Assembly: GCA_015494035.1 (NCBI GenBank)
Contig: WGBZ01000132.1
Location: forward strand, 1-9,149
Source of the DNA: Lysobacterales bacterium
GTDB lineage: Bacteria; Pseudomonadota; Gammaproteobacteria; Xanthomonadales; Marinicellaceae
Length of the DNA: 9,149 nucleotides
Direction: 5' to 3'
Below, piece after piece: positions 1 to 6,762 of the stretch. Under the pieces are notes generated by a model. That model saw only the letters and a list, made by a program, of their open reading frames with translations. It was not told where the DNA came from and searched no databases. Position 1 is the stretch's first letter. Each line of letters begins with the position of its first letter. The position numbers and the translations under genes were made by a program.

Positions 1-2
1 CA

Positions 3-2060
3 GGGCGTCCGATTTCTCCCCAAAGTCCAAAAAAAACCGCAAATTCGACTCCAGCGGCGTTATCGAATAAAACAAAGAGCCTGAGCGAGAATCGCGGGAC
101 AATCTCCTATTGGCAAGCAATGACAGCCATTATGGTTCTGACCTTATTGGGCATGTTGCGTTTATGGCTACAGAAACCGGATTTGCCCATCACTGAGCAA
201 AGTTCCCTGGTATATTTCGAGCCCATATCGAATAGGCCATCCGAGTTCCCCCCACCAGTTTCAAACCACGATTGGCTGGAAGTGGGTTCCAGAAGTTTTC
301 TTCTTCAGTTGCTGGATTGGTTTTCTGATCTGAAGCGGGTTACACAGCAAGGTAATAGCCAGATAGAGTATGTTTACCCAAATGGTAAAGCAGCCCTATC
401 CCTATCTCTTCCCCGGCGACTACCCAAGGGTGGTTTTTCCCTTCACTATATTCTCGATCCACACGGCAGTGCAGAAACAGCAAGGACGATTGAAAAAGAA
501 AGTTTGAGTGCGCTCTATCAAGCTTTTTTCTGGCAGCTAGAGCAGAAGTTCGAACGAAATAGCAAACAATTGGGGGCTGGCATGTTGTTGATTCCCGACA
601 GCAGTCTGGCATTGGAAAACCACCACAAAGCAGTGCAAGCCAGGCTTCAGGGCAAGAGTGCGCTGGCATTGGAATACACGCTGAAATCCACCAGTTTGGC
701 ACCGAATTTTTTGCCGGCGTGGTACGAAATGGCCGTGGCCTATCGCGATCAAGGTCGCCTCGATAAAGCGTTGGCAGTCACACGGGCAGTTCAGGCAAAA
801 AATAATCCTGTGCTTCACTTCCGCTTCATCTTGCTGCAGGCACAATTACTTGACCAGTTAGGTAAATACAATGAAGCCTGGAATATTTACCAAGACGCAG
901 CTCAAAGGGCACGTGAAGGGAGGCAAACCGCAAACCTGGCCTCCATCCTTATCAGCGAAGCTATCCTTGACCGAAAGTTGAAAAACTTCAACCGTGCTGA
1001 AAAGGCTTTGAAGGAGGCGCGAAAGCTGGTCACCATGGAGGAAAATCCAACGCTATATGGGGCCATGATGGGCACTTGGGCGAGACTGGACAAGGCGCAG
1101 TTCAAGCTGACATCTGCGCTGGAAAAGGCGGCTTTGGCAAAAAAAGCCCACTTATTATCTGGTCACCTGAAACATGGTGCGAGTATACAGAACCTGCAAG
1201 CCGATGTTTTGAGTTATATGAATCGTTGGGAGGAGGCCGAGGAAATTGTCAAAAACACACTTGGGTTGAACGAGAACATAAAGAATCGACGGGGCGAATG
1301 CGACAACCGAGTGTTGTTAAGTAAAATTTACCAAAGCACAGGCCGACTTGCGTTGGCGGCCAGGGAATGGAAGAAAGTTATAGAGTGCACATCTGGCCTG
1401 AACTTGCCAGGAAACCAGGCCATGGCTTATTTGTGGATGATCAGACTGGAAATAAAGCGTGACAATCTAAGCCATGCCAGACTGGTCGAGCGTCGGTTTG
1501 ATCTGCATGTGCATGAACAAAATGACAAAAAAGACCTCAAAGAGTTGCTGCTCCGTGGGCAGTTGGAATTGGCGATCGCTGAAAAAGAGATCAGCAAATC
1601 CCAGGCTATCCTGAAAGCCCTGGAAAAAGCCAGCGGGAAGGTTTACGCCTTGTATCGGGCGGATATTGCCCTGTTGCAAGGCCATCTTGGGTCGGCTGAA
1701 AAGCTCTATTGGCATGCTTTGAACGAGCTACCGGAAAACACACCATACAGCACACGGGTCGAATACCAGAGTCGTTTGGCCAAAATATATGCTCGCAATA
1801 ATCCGGGCAAATTGCGCCAGTTAGTGGAGCAAATGAAGCAATTCAACCCCTTTTGTTATCCGGTAAAAAAGTATGAATCATTGATCCTGGCTAATGACAA
1901 TCAGCTGGTTGAGGCCATAATGCAGATGGAGGAGCTAAAGCTTCAGGCCGGGGAGTTATGGCGCCCTCAAGATGAATTGCTGCTGTCCAGGCTACGAAAG
2001 CACAGCCAAGGAAGGGTCAAAGCCGAGAGGCAAGAAGACTTTTCCCCCATCAGCGCATAA
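3..2060 (+). CDS. Membrane-anchored TPR protein, probable C-terminal part of a CadC/ToxR-like transcriptional regulator (5'-truncated)
   Basis: The reading frame is open from base 3 to the TAA at 2058-2060 with no upstream stop, so the gene enters from outside the window; 685 codons are visible. The first ATG, at 120, lies at the start of the membrane segment and is unlikely to be the true start. In order, the visible protein has about 36 polar residues rich in Ser, Asn, Thr and Lys, one hydrophobic helix (about bases 111-173, from Tyr-Trp-Gln-Ala-Met through a Leu/Met-rich stretch), then a soluble domain of about 620 residues. That domain contains helix-turn-helix repeats of TPR type, for example around bases 650-790 (Ala-Leu-Glu-Tyr, then Pro-Asn-Phe-Leu-Pro-Ala-Trp) and 840-1000. 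The layout of polar linker, single membrane helix and periplasmic TPR domain matches CadC-like regulators, whose DNA-binding winged helix would lie before base 1. That domain is not seen, so regulator is an inference; a TPR membrane protein of other function remains possible. The gene is richer in A/T than the minus-strand genes. Confidence 0.6.
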   Translation, partial: GRPISPQSPKKTANSTPAALSNKTKSLSENRGTISYWQAMTAIMVLTLLGMLRLWLQKPDLPITEQSSLVYFEPISNRPSEFPPPVSNHDWLEVGSRSFLLQLLDWFSDLKRVTQQGNSQIEYVYPNGKAALSLSLPRRLPKGGFSLHYILDPHGSAETARTIEKESLSALYQAFFWQLEQKFERNSKQLGAGMLLIPDSSLALENHHKAVQARLQGKSALALEYTLKSTSLAPNFLPAWYEMAVAYRDQGRLDKALAVTRAVQAKNNPVLHFRFILLQAQLLDQLGKYNEAWNIYQDAAQRAREGRQTANLASILISEAILDRKLKNFNRAEKALKEARKLVTMEENPTLYGAMMGTWARLDKAQFKLTSALEKAALAKKAHLLSGHLKHGASIQNLQADVLSYMNRWEEAEEIVKNTLGLNENIKNRRGECDNRVLLSKIYQSTGRLALAAREWKKVIECTSGLNLPGNQAMAYLWMIRLEIKRDNLSHARLVERRFDLHVHEQNDKKDLKELLLRGQLELAIAEKEISKSQAILKALEKASGKVYALYRADIALLQGHLGSAEKLYWHALNELPENTPYSTRVEYQSRLAKIYARNNPGKLRQLVEQMKQFNPFCYPVKKYESLILANDNQLVEAIMQMEELKLQAGELWRPQDELLLSRLRKHSQGRVKAERQEDFSPISA

Positions 2061-2069
2061 ACTGCCACC

Positions 2070-2097
2070 AGTTTACCAGTCACTGTGCAAGTAAACT
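2070..2097. repeat. Inverted repeat between convergent genes, weak candidate terminator
   Basis: AGTTTAC (2070-2076) and GTAAACT (2091-2097) form a perfect 7-base stem around a 14-base loop. It sits in the 89-base gap between the stop codons of the TPR gene and mscS, where a bidirectional terminator would be expected. Neither strand has a T tract after the stem and the stem is A/T rich, so terminator function is only a possibility. The rest of the gap holds only a short direct repeat, GCTGCAT at 2111-2117 and 2129-2135. Confidence 0.25.
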
Positions 2098-2149
2098 CAC
2101 AGGGCAGAGCGCTGCATGCAAACGATCAGCTGCATAAACAGGGCTAGGT

Positions 2150-2983
2150 TTAGTTATTATTTTGCGGGTACAGGTGTACGTCGCGTTGGGGATAGGGAAT
2201 GGAGCAACCAGCCGCTTCCAGGTTCACTTTCAGCTGTTCCAGCAAGTCGCCATACACCGTCCAGTAATCCGGCGTCTTGCACCACGGCCGCACGGAAAAA
2301 TTGACGCTGGAATCGCCCAGTTCGGTGAGCAACAAGGATGGCGCCGGGTCGTCCAGCACCTTGGGGTGCGCCGCCACGGTTTCCAGCATCACCTGGCGGG
2401 CTTTCTTCAGGTCATCGTCATAGCCCACGCCTATGGACAGGTCCACGCGCCGAATGGGCTTGGCGGTGTAATTGATGATGGACTCGCCCATAATCTGGCC
2501 GTTGGGAATCACGATTTGGCGGTTATCTGCGGTTTTCATGGTGGTACTGAACACGCCAATTTCCTCGGCCACGCCGGTTTTACCGGCTATTTCCACCAGG
2601 TCACCAACCCGGAACGGGCGAAACAGGATAATCATCACGCCGGAAGCAAAATTGGACAGGGAGTCTTTCAACGCCAGGCCCACCGCCAGGCCAGCGGCGC
2701 CCAGAATGGCCAGGAAAGAGGTGGTTTCGATGCCCAGCATGCCCAGCACGCTGACAATCAGCACCACCAGCAAGAGGTAATAAACCAGTTTGCTGACAAA
2801 GCGCACCAGGGTTTCGTCCGCATCGACCTTGCGCAAGCCTTTGGCCACCAGGCCGGTGAGTACTTTAATCAGCCGGCGGCCGATCCAGAACACCAGCAGG
2901 GCGCTGCCAAGGCGGATCAGAAACGGGTAAATAGCTGACGGGTCCTGCAGAAATTCGTTAATGTGTTGTTTGATGCTTTCCAT
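2150..2983 (-). CDS. mscS: Small-conductance mechanosensitive channel, MscS family
   Basis: This encodes a 277-residue channel that opens under membrane tension and releases solutes during hypo-osmotic shock; E. coli MscS has 286 residues. Three hydrophobic helices are visible at about 18-36, 65-83 and 88-122. The third carries the pore signature Gly-Ala-Ala-Gly-Leu-Ala-Val-Gly-Leu-Ala-Leu followed by Ser-Leu-Ser-Asn at about 95-111. After it come Phe-Arg-Pro-Phe-Arg (121-125), the beta domain with Phe-Ser-Thr-Thr-Met (145-149), Ile-Val-Ile-Pro-Asn-Gly (157-162), and an alpha-beta C-terminal domain ending with Pro-Tyr-Pro-Gln (263-266). The start is supported by AGGAG at 2990-2994, six bases from the ATG. 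At the pore hinge this protein has Lys106-Asp107 where E. coli has Gln-Gly. It follows oppDF on the same strand after a 192-base gap containing a foldback element, so it is probably its own transcription unit. Family assignment is firm; gating behaviour is not known from sequence. Confidence 0.95.
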   Translation of the reverse strand: MESIKQHINEFLQDPSAIYPFLIRLGSALLVFWIGRRLIKVLTGLVAKGLRKVDADETLVRFVSKLVYYLLLVVLIVSVLGMLGIETTSFLAILGAAGLAVGLALKDSLSNFASGVMIILFRPFRVGDLVEIAGKTGVAEEIGVFSTTMKTADNRQIVIPNGQIMGESIINYTAKPIRRVDLSIGVGYDDDLKKARQVMLETVAAHPKVLDDPAPSLLLTELGDSSVNFSVRPWCKTPDYWTVYGDLLEQLKVNLEAAGCSIPYPQRDVHLYPQNNN

Positions 2984-2989
2984 GGTTGG

Positions 2990-2994
2990 CTCCT
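2990..2994 (-). promoter_or_regulatory. Ribosome binding site of mscS
   Basis: On the minus strand this reads AGGAG, six bases before the ATG at 2983. It is a near-ideal Shine-Dalgarno sequence. It fixes the mscS start and shows that the gene can be translated independently of the opp operon. Confidence 0.8.
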
Positions 2995-3013
2995 GGAAAA
3001 GTGGTCAAGTGCT

Positions 3014-3178
3014 TTAGGGAAGCACTGATCGAATCGTGAACTCGGTTCTCCTACCTGAAATGTTCGATAACTGTATTGAATTCCTTGCCAATAGCCCTCT
3101 ATTGGCTGCGAACTTCGCCTTGTTCTCGAACATTTCCGGCATAATTTGCTTCGTCCAAATTCAATCAGGGCTTCCTTA
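3014..3178. mobile_element. MITE-like foldback element with terminal inverted repeats
   Basis: Three nested pairs of inverted repeats share one centre at 3096.5. The outer pair, 3015-3034 with 3159-3178, matches at 17 of 20 positions (consensus TARGGAAGCMCTGATYGAAT). The middle pair, GAAATGTTCGA (3057-3067) and TCGAACATTTC (3126-3136), is perfect. The inner pair, GCCAATAG (3087-3094) and CTATTGGC (3099-3106), is perfect around a CCCT loop. TTA stands on both sides (3014-3016 and 3176-3178), which would fit a 3-base target duplication and an element of 3017-3175; a TA duplication is also compatible. No reading frame inside looks like a protein. Size, terminal repeats, possible duplication and lack of coding potential fit a non-autonomous miniature element. 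A long intergenic RNA hairpin of non-transposon origin is the alternative. I did not recognise a named family. Confidence 0.6.
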
Positions 3179-4900
3179 GGCGGAATACTGGTCAAGCAGC
3201 GATTTGGGAATGCCCCGGGGAATCGCTGCCAGCAGGTTGCGGGTGTAATCGGTTTTGGGGTGCTGGTAGATTTCCTCGGCAGTGTCCAGCTCCAGCAATT
3301 TGCCCTGGTGCATGACGCCAACGCGATCGGAAATGAAATTGACCACCGACAGGTCGTGGGAAATGAAGATATAGGTCAGGCCCATTTCCTCCTGCAGATC
3401 CAGCAACAGGTTGAGCACCTGGGCCTGCACGGAAACGTCCAGGGCCGATACCGATTCGTCACAGATGATAAATTCCGGTTCCACCGCCAGCGCGCGGGCG
3501 ATGCAAATGCGCTGCCGCTGACCGCCGGAAAATTCGTGCGGGTAGCGTGACAGCTGTTCGGGCTTCAGGTCCACCTTGCGCATCAGCTCCTGGGCGCGGG
3601 CAAAGCGGTCTTTCTTGTTCTCACCAATACCGTGAATGGTCATGGGTTCGGTGAGTATGTCACCAATGGTCATGCGCGGATTGAGGGAAGAATACGGGTC
3701 CTGGAAAATGATTTGCAGGCGCGAACGCATCTTTCTCAAGGCTTCGCCAGACAGGTCCATGATATTGACGCCGTCATAAATCACTTCGCCGTCAGTGGCC
3801 TCCTGCAGGCGCAGAATGGTGCGACCCAGGGTGGTTTTACCGCAGCCGGATTCGCCCACCAGCCCCAGTGTTTCGCCTTTGCGGACGGAAAAGCTGACGT
3901 CATCCACGGCCTTTACGTAATCTTTGGTGGTGCCGAAAAATCCGCCTTTGACGGGAAACCAGGTTTTTAGGTTATTCACTTCCAGCAACACCGGATTGCC
4001 GGATTTGTCCTCCTTGACCATGGGTTCAAAGCGCTCCGTGGGCACTATTTTTTCATTGCCGGCTTCGTCCATGTAATCGGCCACCGTCAGCAGGCGGCGC
4101 GGATTGCCTTCCAGTAGCGGACGACAGGCGATGAGACCCTTGGTGTAGGGGTGTTTGGCATTGGTGAAGATGGTGTCCACCGGGCCGGTTTCCACAATGT
4201 TGCTGCGGTACATGACCACCACGTCGTCGGCCAGGTCGGCGATCACGCCCAGGTCGTGGGTGATAAACAGCATGCCCATGTGGTACTTGTCCTGCAGGTC
4301 CAGCATCAGGTCCAGCACCTGCTTCTGGATGGTCACGTCCAGCGCCGTGGTGGGTTCGTCACAGATCAGCAGTTCAGGTTCGCAGGCAATGGCCATGGCG
4401 ATCATCACACGCTGTTTCTGGCCTCCGGACAGCTCGTGCGGGTAGGCGCGGATTTTCTTTTTCGGGTCGGGAATGCCCACCTGATCCAGCAGGTCTTCAG
4501 CCTTTTGCCAGGCCTCTTTTTTGCTCATGCCACGGTGCAACATTAGCACCTCGGCAATCTGGCTGCCGATGCGAAACACCGGATTAAGGCTGGTCATGGG
4601 TTCCTGGAAAATCATGGAAATGCGGTCCCCGCGGATTTTGCGCATTTCGCTTTCGGATTTTTTCAGCAGGTCTTCGCCCTTGAACAGCAACTCACCGGAG
4701 GTGATGCGCCCCGGCGGTGAAGGGATCAGGCCCATGATGGCCAATGAAGTGACGGATTTGCCCGAGCCGGACTCGCCCACCAAGCCAACGGTCTTGCCTT
4801 TGGGAATGTCGAAGGAAACGTGATTGACGGCAGTGACGGTGTCGTCCTGGGTCTGGAATTCAACCGTGAGGTCGCGGATGCTCAGCAAAGGTTCAGTCAT
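3176..4900 (-). CDS. Oligopeptide ABC transporter, fused dual ATP-binding protein (OppD-OppF type)
   Basis: This 574-residue protein supplies both ATPase domains of the peptide importer at the inner face of the membrane. Domain 1 has Walker A Gly-Glu-Ser-Gly-Ser-Gly-Lys-Ser (42-49), the Q-loop Gln99, signature Leu-Ser-Gly-Gly-Gln (157-161), Walker B ending Cys-Asp-Glu (180-182) and switch His215. Domain 2 has Walker A Gly-Glu-Ser-Gly-Cys-Gly-Lys-Thr (349-356), Gln400, Phe-Ser-Gly-Gly-Gln (457-461), Cys-Asp-Glu (480-482) and His515. Both sites look complete. Each domain is followed by the Opp/Dpp C-terminal extension, seen as His-Pro-Tyr-Thr at 250-253. In E. coli, OppD and OppF are separate chains, while GsiA and YejF are fused like this one. 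I chose the ATG at 4900 over 4930 because it lies just before the first domain and four bases after the oppC stop; 4930 would overlap oppC. No Shine-Dalgarno is visible, so translation is probably coupled to oppC. The TAA stop lies at the edge of the foldback element. Confidence 0.93.
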   Translation of the reverse strand: MTEPLLSIRDLTVEFQTQDDTVTAVNHVSFDIPKGKTVGLVGESGSGKSVTSLAIMGLIPSPPGRITSGELLFKGEDLLKKSESEMRKIRGDRISMIFQEPMTSLNPVFRIGSQIAEVLMLHRGMSKKEAWQKAEDLLDQVGIPDPKKKIRAYPHELSGGQKQRVMIAMAIACEPELLICDEPTTALDVTIQKQVLDLMLDLQDKYHMGMLFITHDLGVIADLADDVVVMYRSNIVETGPVDTIFTNAKHPYTKGLIACRPLLEGNPRRLLTVADYMDEAGNEKIVPTERFEPMVKEDKSGNPVLLEVNNLKTWFPVKGGFFGTTKDYVKAVDDVSFSVRKGETLGLVGESGCGKTTLGRTILRLQEATDGEVIYDGVNIMDLSGEALRKMRSRLQIIFQDPYSSLNPRMTIGDILTEPMTIHGIGENKKDRFARAQELMRKVDLKPEQLSRYPHEFSGGQRQRICIARALAVEPEFIICDESVSALDVSVQAQVLNLLLDLQEEMGLTYIFISHDLSVVNFISDRVGVMHQGKLLELDTAEEIYQHPKTDYTRNLLAAIPRGIPKSLLDQYSA

Positions 4901-4904
4901 GGCG

Positions 4905-5825
4905 TTACCGGTCTTTGGGGTCGAGCGCATCGCGCAGGCCGTCCCCGATAAAATTGAAAGAAAACAGCGTAATGGCCAGAAAAAGCGCCGGAAAAATCAG
5001 TGACCAGGGCGCGATTTCCATGTCCTGGGCGCCTTCATTGACCAGCGCGCCCCAAGAGGTGAATGGTTCCTGCACGCCCAGGCCCAGAAAGCTTAAAAAC
5101 GATTCTACCAGAATCACCTGGGGAATGGTCAGGGTCACGTAGACGGCCACAATGCCCAGCAGGTTGGGCACAATGTGGCGGAAAATGATGCGGGCCTTGC
5201 TGGCCCCCAAGGCTTCGGCGGCCTCGACAAACTCGGTGTGCCGCAGGCTTAGTGTCTGGCCACGCACGATGCGCGCCATGTCCAGCCAGATGTAGGCGCC
5301 AATGGCGGCGAAGATCAGGTAAATGTTGCGGCCAAACACCACCATCAGCAGAATCACCAGAAACATGAATGGCAAGGCATACAGAATGTCCACCACGCGC
5401 ATCATGAAGGCGTCCACCTTGCCGCCAAAAAAACCGGCGATGGCCCCGTAGGTGATGCCGATGACCAGACTCACCAGGGTGGCCACCAGCCCCACCAGCA
5501 AGGAAATGCGGCCACCGTAGAGGGTGCGCACAAACAGGTCACGGCCCATGGCATCGGTGCCGAAATAGTGGCCGCTGGCCACATCCGGCGGCACGGACAT
5601 CTGTTCCCAGTCGATGGTGTCGAAGGCGTGGGGAGAAAACATCGGGCCGATGATCACCAATACAACCACCAGCAACAGGATGATGGCACTGGCAATGGCC
5701 AGGCGGTTCTGCTTCAGGCGCAACCAGGCGTGATGCCAGAGGCTCTGGCCCTTTTCGGCCAGTATTTGTTCTGCCGGCTGTTCGGCCAGTGCTTTTACCA
5801 CAGCGGTCTTGTTGTCGTTGGTCAT
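4905..5825 (-). CDS. oppC: Oligopeptide ABC transporter permease OppC
   Basis: This is one of the two membrane subunits of the peptide importer: 306 residues, against 302 for E. coli OppC. A cytosolic N-terminus with the sequence Leu-Lys-Gln-Asn-Arg-Leu-Ala (37-43) leads into the first membrane helix (about 43-62). A periplasmic loop ends with the OppC hallmark Gly-Thr-Asp-Ala-Met-Gly-Arg-Asp (89-96). Further helices lie at about 107-130, 141-165, 168-184, 222-243 and 276-295. The EAA loop that docks onto the ATPase is at 198-221 (Glu-Ala-Ala-Glu-Ala-Leu-Gly-Ala). The ATG at 5825 is preferred to one at 5888, because AAGGA stands seven bases before it and the longer form would add a Cys-rich leader lying inside oppB. 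The gene starts four bases after the oppB stop. It partners with OppB and the fused ATPase. Confidence 0.93.
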   Translation of the reverse strand: MTNDNKTAVVKALAEQPAEQILAEKGQSLWHHAWLRLKQNRLAIASAIILLLVVVLVIIGPMFSPHAFDTIDWEQMSVPPDVASGHYFGTDAMGRDLFVRTLYGGRISLLVGLVATLVSLVIGITYGAIAGFFGGKVDAFMMRVVDILYALPFMFLVILLMVVFGRNIYLIFAAIGAYIWLDMARIVRGQTLSLRHTEFVEAAEALGASKARIIFRHIVPNLLGIVAVYVTLTIPQVILVESFLSFLGLGVQEPFTSWGALVNEGAQDMEIAPWSLIFPALFLAITLFSFNFIGDGLRDALDPKDR

Positions 5826-5829
5826 GGGC

Positions 5830-6762
5830 TTATCCTTTGCCCTGCAGGCGAATTTTGGGGTCGAGCACGGCGTACAGAATGTCCACAATCAGGTTGAAGA
5901 CCACGATCAGCACGCCAATAAAAATCACCACGCCCATCACCAGGGTGTAGTCGCGGTTCAGCGCGCCCTGAACAAAATAGCGCCCCAGACCGGGCACGCC
6001 AAAGATCTTTTCGATCACCACCGAGCCGGTGATGATGCCGGCGGCGGCCGGGCCCAGGTAGGAGACCACCGGCATCAGGGCCGGTTTCAGGGCGTGTTTC
6101 AATACCACCCTGGGCATGGACAAACCCTTGGCGCGCGCAGTGCGGATGTAGTCGGAGCGCAACACCTCGATCATGGAGCCGCGCATCAGGCGGGCAATGT
6201 AGGCAATGTAACGCAGGGACAAGGCCAGCACCGGCAAAATCAGGTACAGCCAGTGGCCGCCGTTCCAGCCGCCGGCTGGCAGCCAGTTGAGGGAAATGGC
6301 AAAAAACAGGATTAGCAAGGGCGCGACCACAAAGTTGGGAATGGAAATGCCGGTCATGGCGGTGGACATGAGGGCATAGTCTACCCACGAGTTCTGCCGC
6401 ACCGCAGCCACCGTGCCCAGGGTGACGCCAATGAGTACCGCCAGCAACAGCGCCAGCCCGCCAAGGGTCAGAGACACCGGAAAACCCCGGGCAATCAGTT
6501 CGGTGACGGTGAAATCTTTGTACTGGAACGAGGGGCCGAAATCACCACGCACGATGTTGCCCAGGTAGCGAAAGTACTGTTTGTAAAGCGGTTCGTCCAG
6601 GTGATATTTTTTTTCCAGATTGGCCTGGATTTCCGGCGGCAGGCTCTTTTCGGTATCAAATGGGCCACCAGGGGCCACGCGAATGAGGAAAAACGAAATG
6701 GTGATCAGCACCAGCAAGGTCGGAATCGCCCCGAGCAGGCGCTTGATAGCGTAGTGCCACAT
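5830..6762 (-). CDS. oppB: Oligopeptide ABC transporter permease OppB
   Basis: This is the other channel subunit of the importer: 310 residues, against 306 for E. coli OppB, which it resembles closely along its length. The N-terminal helix (about 9-29) ends in Arg-Val-Ala-Pro-Gly-Gly-Pro-Phe, typical of OppB/DppB. It is followed by the periplasmic segment with Leu-Pro-Pro-Glu-Ile (41-45) and Gly-Asp-Phe-Gly-Pro-Ser-Phe (73-79). Membrane helices follow at about 98-120, 135-157, 171-190, 234-252 and 277-300. The EAA loop lies at about 205-226 (Arg-Thr-Ala-Arg-Ala-Lys-Gly-Leu). The protein ends near Asp-Pro-Lys-Ile-Arg, as OppB usually does. Its ATG shares one base with the TGA of the binding-protein gene, and AGGAG is found ten bases upstream (6773-6777), so it is translationally coupled but also has its own binding site. 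Confidence 0.95.
   Translation of the reverse strand: MWHYAIKRLLGAIPTLLVLITISFFLIRVAPGGPFDTEKSLPPEIQANLEKKYHLDEPLYKQYFRYLGNIVRGDFGPSFQYKDFTVTELIARGFPVSLTLGGLALLLAVLIGVTLGTVAAVRQNSWVDYALMSTAMTGISIPNFVVAPLLILFFAISLNWLPAGGWNGGHWLYLILPVLALSLRYIAYIARLMRGSMIEVLRSDYIRTARAKGLSMPRVVLKHALKPALMPVVSYLGPAAAGIITGSVVIEKIFGVPGLGRYFVQGALNRDYTLVMGVVIFIGVLIVVFNLIVDILYAVLDPKIRLQGKG
5833..5837 (-). promoter_or_regulatory. Ribosome binding site of oppC
   Basis: On the minus strand this reads AAGGA, seven bases before the ATG at 5825. It lies within the last codons of oppB, just before its TAA. It decides the oppC start in favour of 5825. Confidence 0.65.

Noticed and set aside
2162..2938. Long + strand reading frame of 258 codons opposite mscS
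   Set aside because: It is the antisense shadow of a firmly identified mscS gene; its His/Gln-rich composition is what the reverse complement of a G/C-rich gene gives.
3087..3106. The inner 8-base hairpin as an intrinsic terminator of the opp operon
   Set aside because: No T-rich tract follows it on the minus strand, and it shares its centre with the larger repeats, so it is better explained as part of the foldback element.
2984..3175. A promoter for mscS in the intergenic gap
   Set aside because: I looked on the minus strand for paired -35 and -10 boxes; TTGGCA and TTGGAC occur, but neither has a convincing -10 at 16-18 bases, so no promoter is called.
2917..3321. Minus-strand frame of 134 codons across the oppDF-mscS gap
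   Set aside because: It overlaps the ends of two good genes in another frame, runs through the foldback element and has no recognisable domain.
5826..5888. Upstream ATG at 5888 as the oppC start
   Set aside because: It would put 21 extra Cys- and Lys-rich residues inside oppB; the ATG at 5825 has a Shine-Dalgarno and gives the usual OppC length.
5822..6388. Minus-strand frame of 188 codons inside oppB
   Set aside because: It is an alternative frame of oppB, rich in Arg, Pro and His, and the oppB frame is clearly the conserved one.
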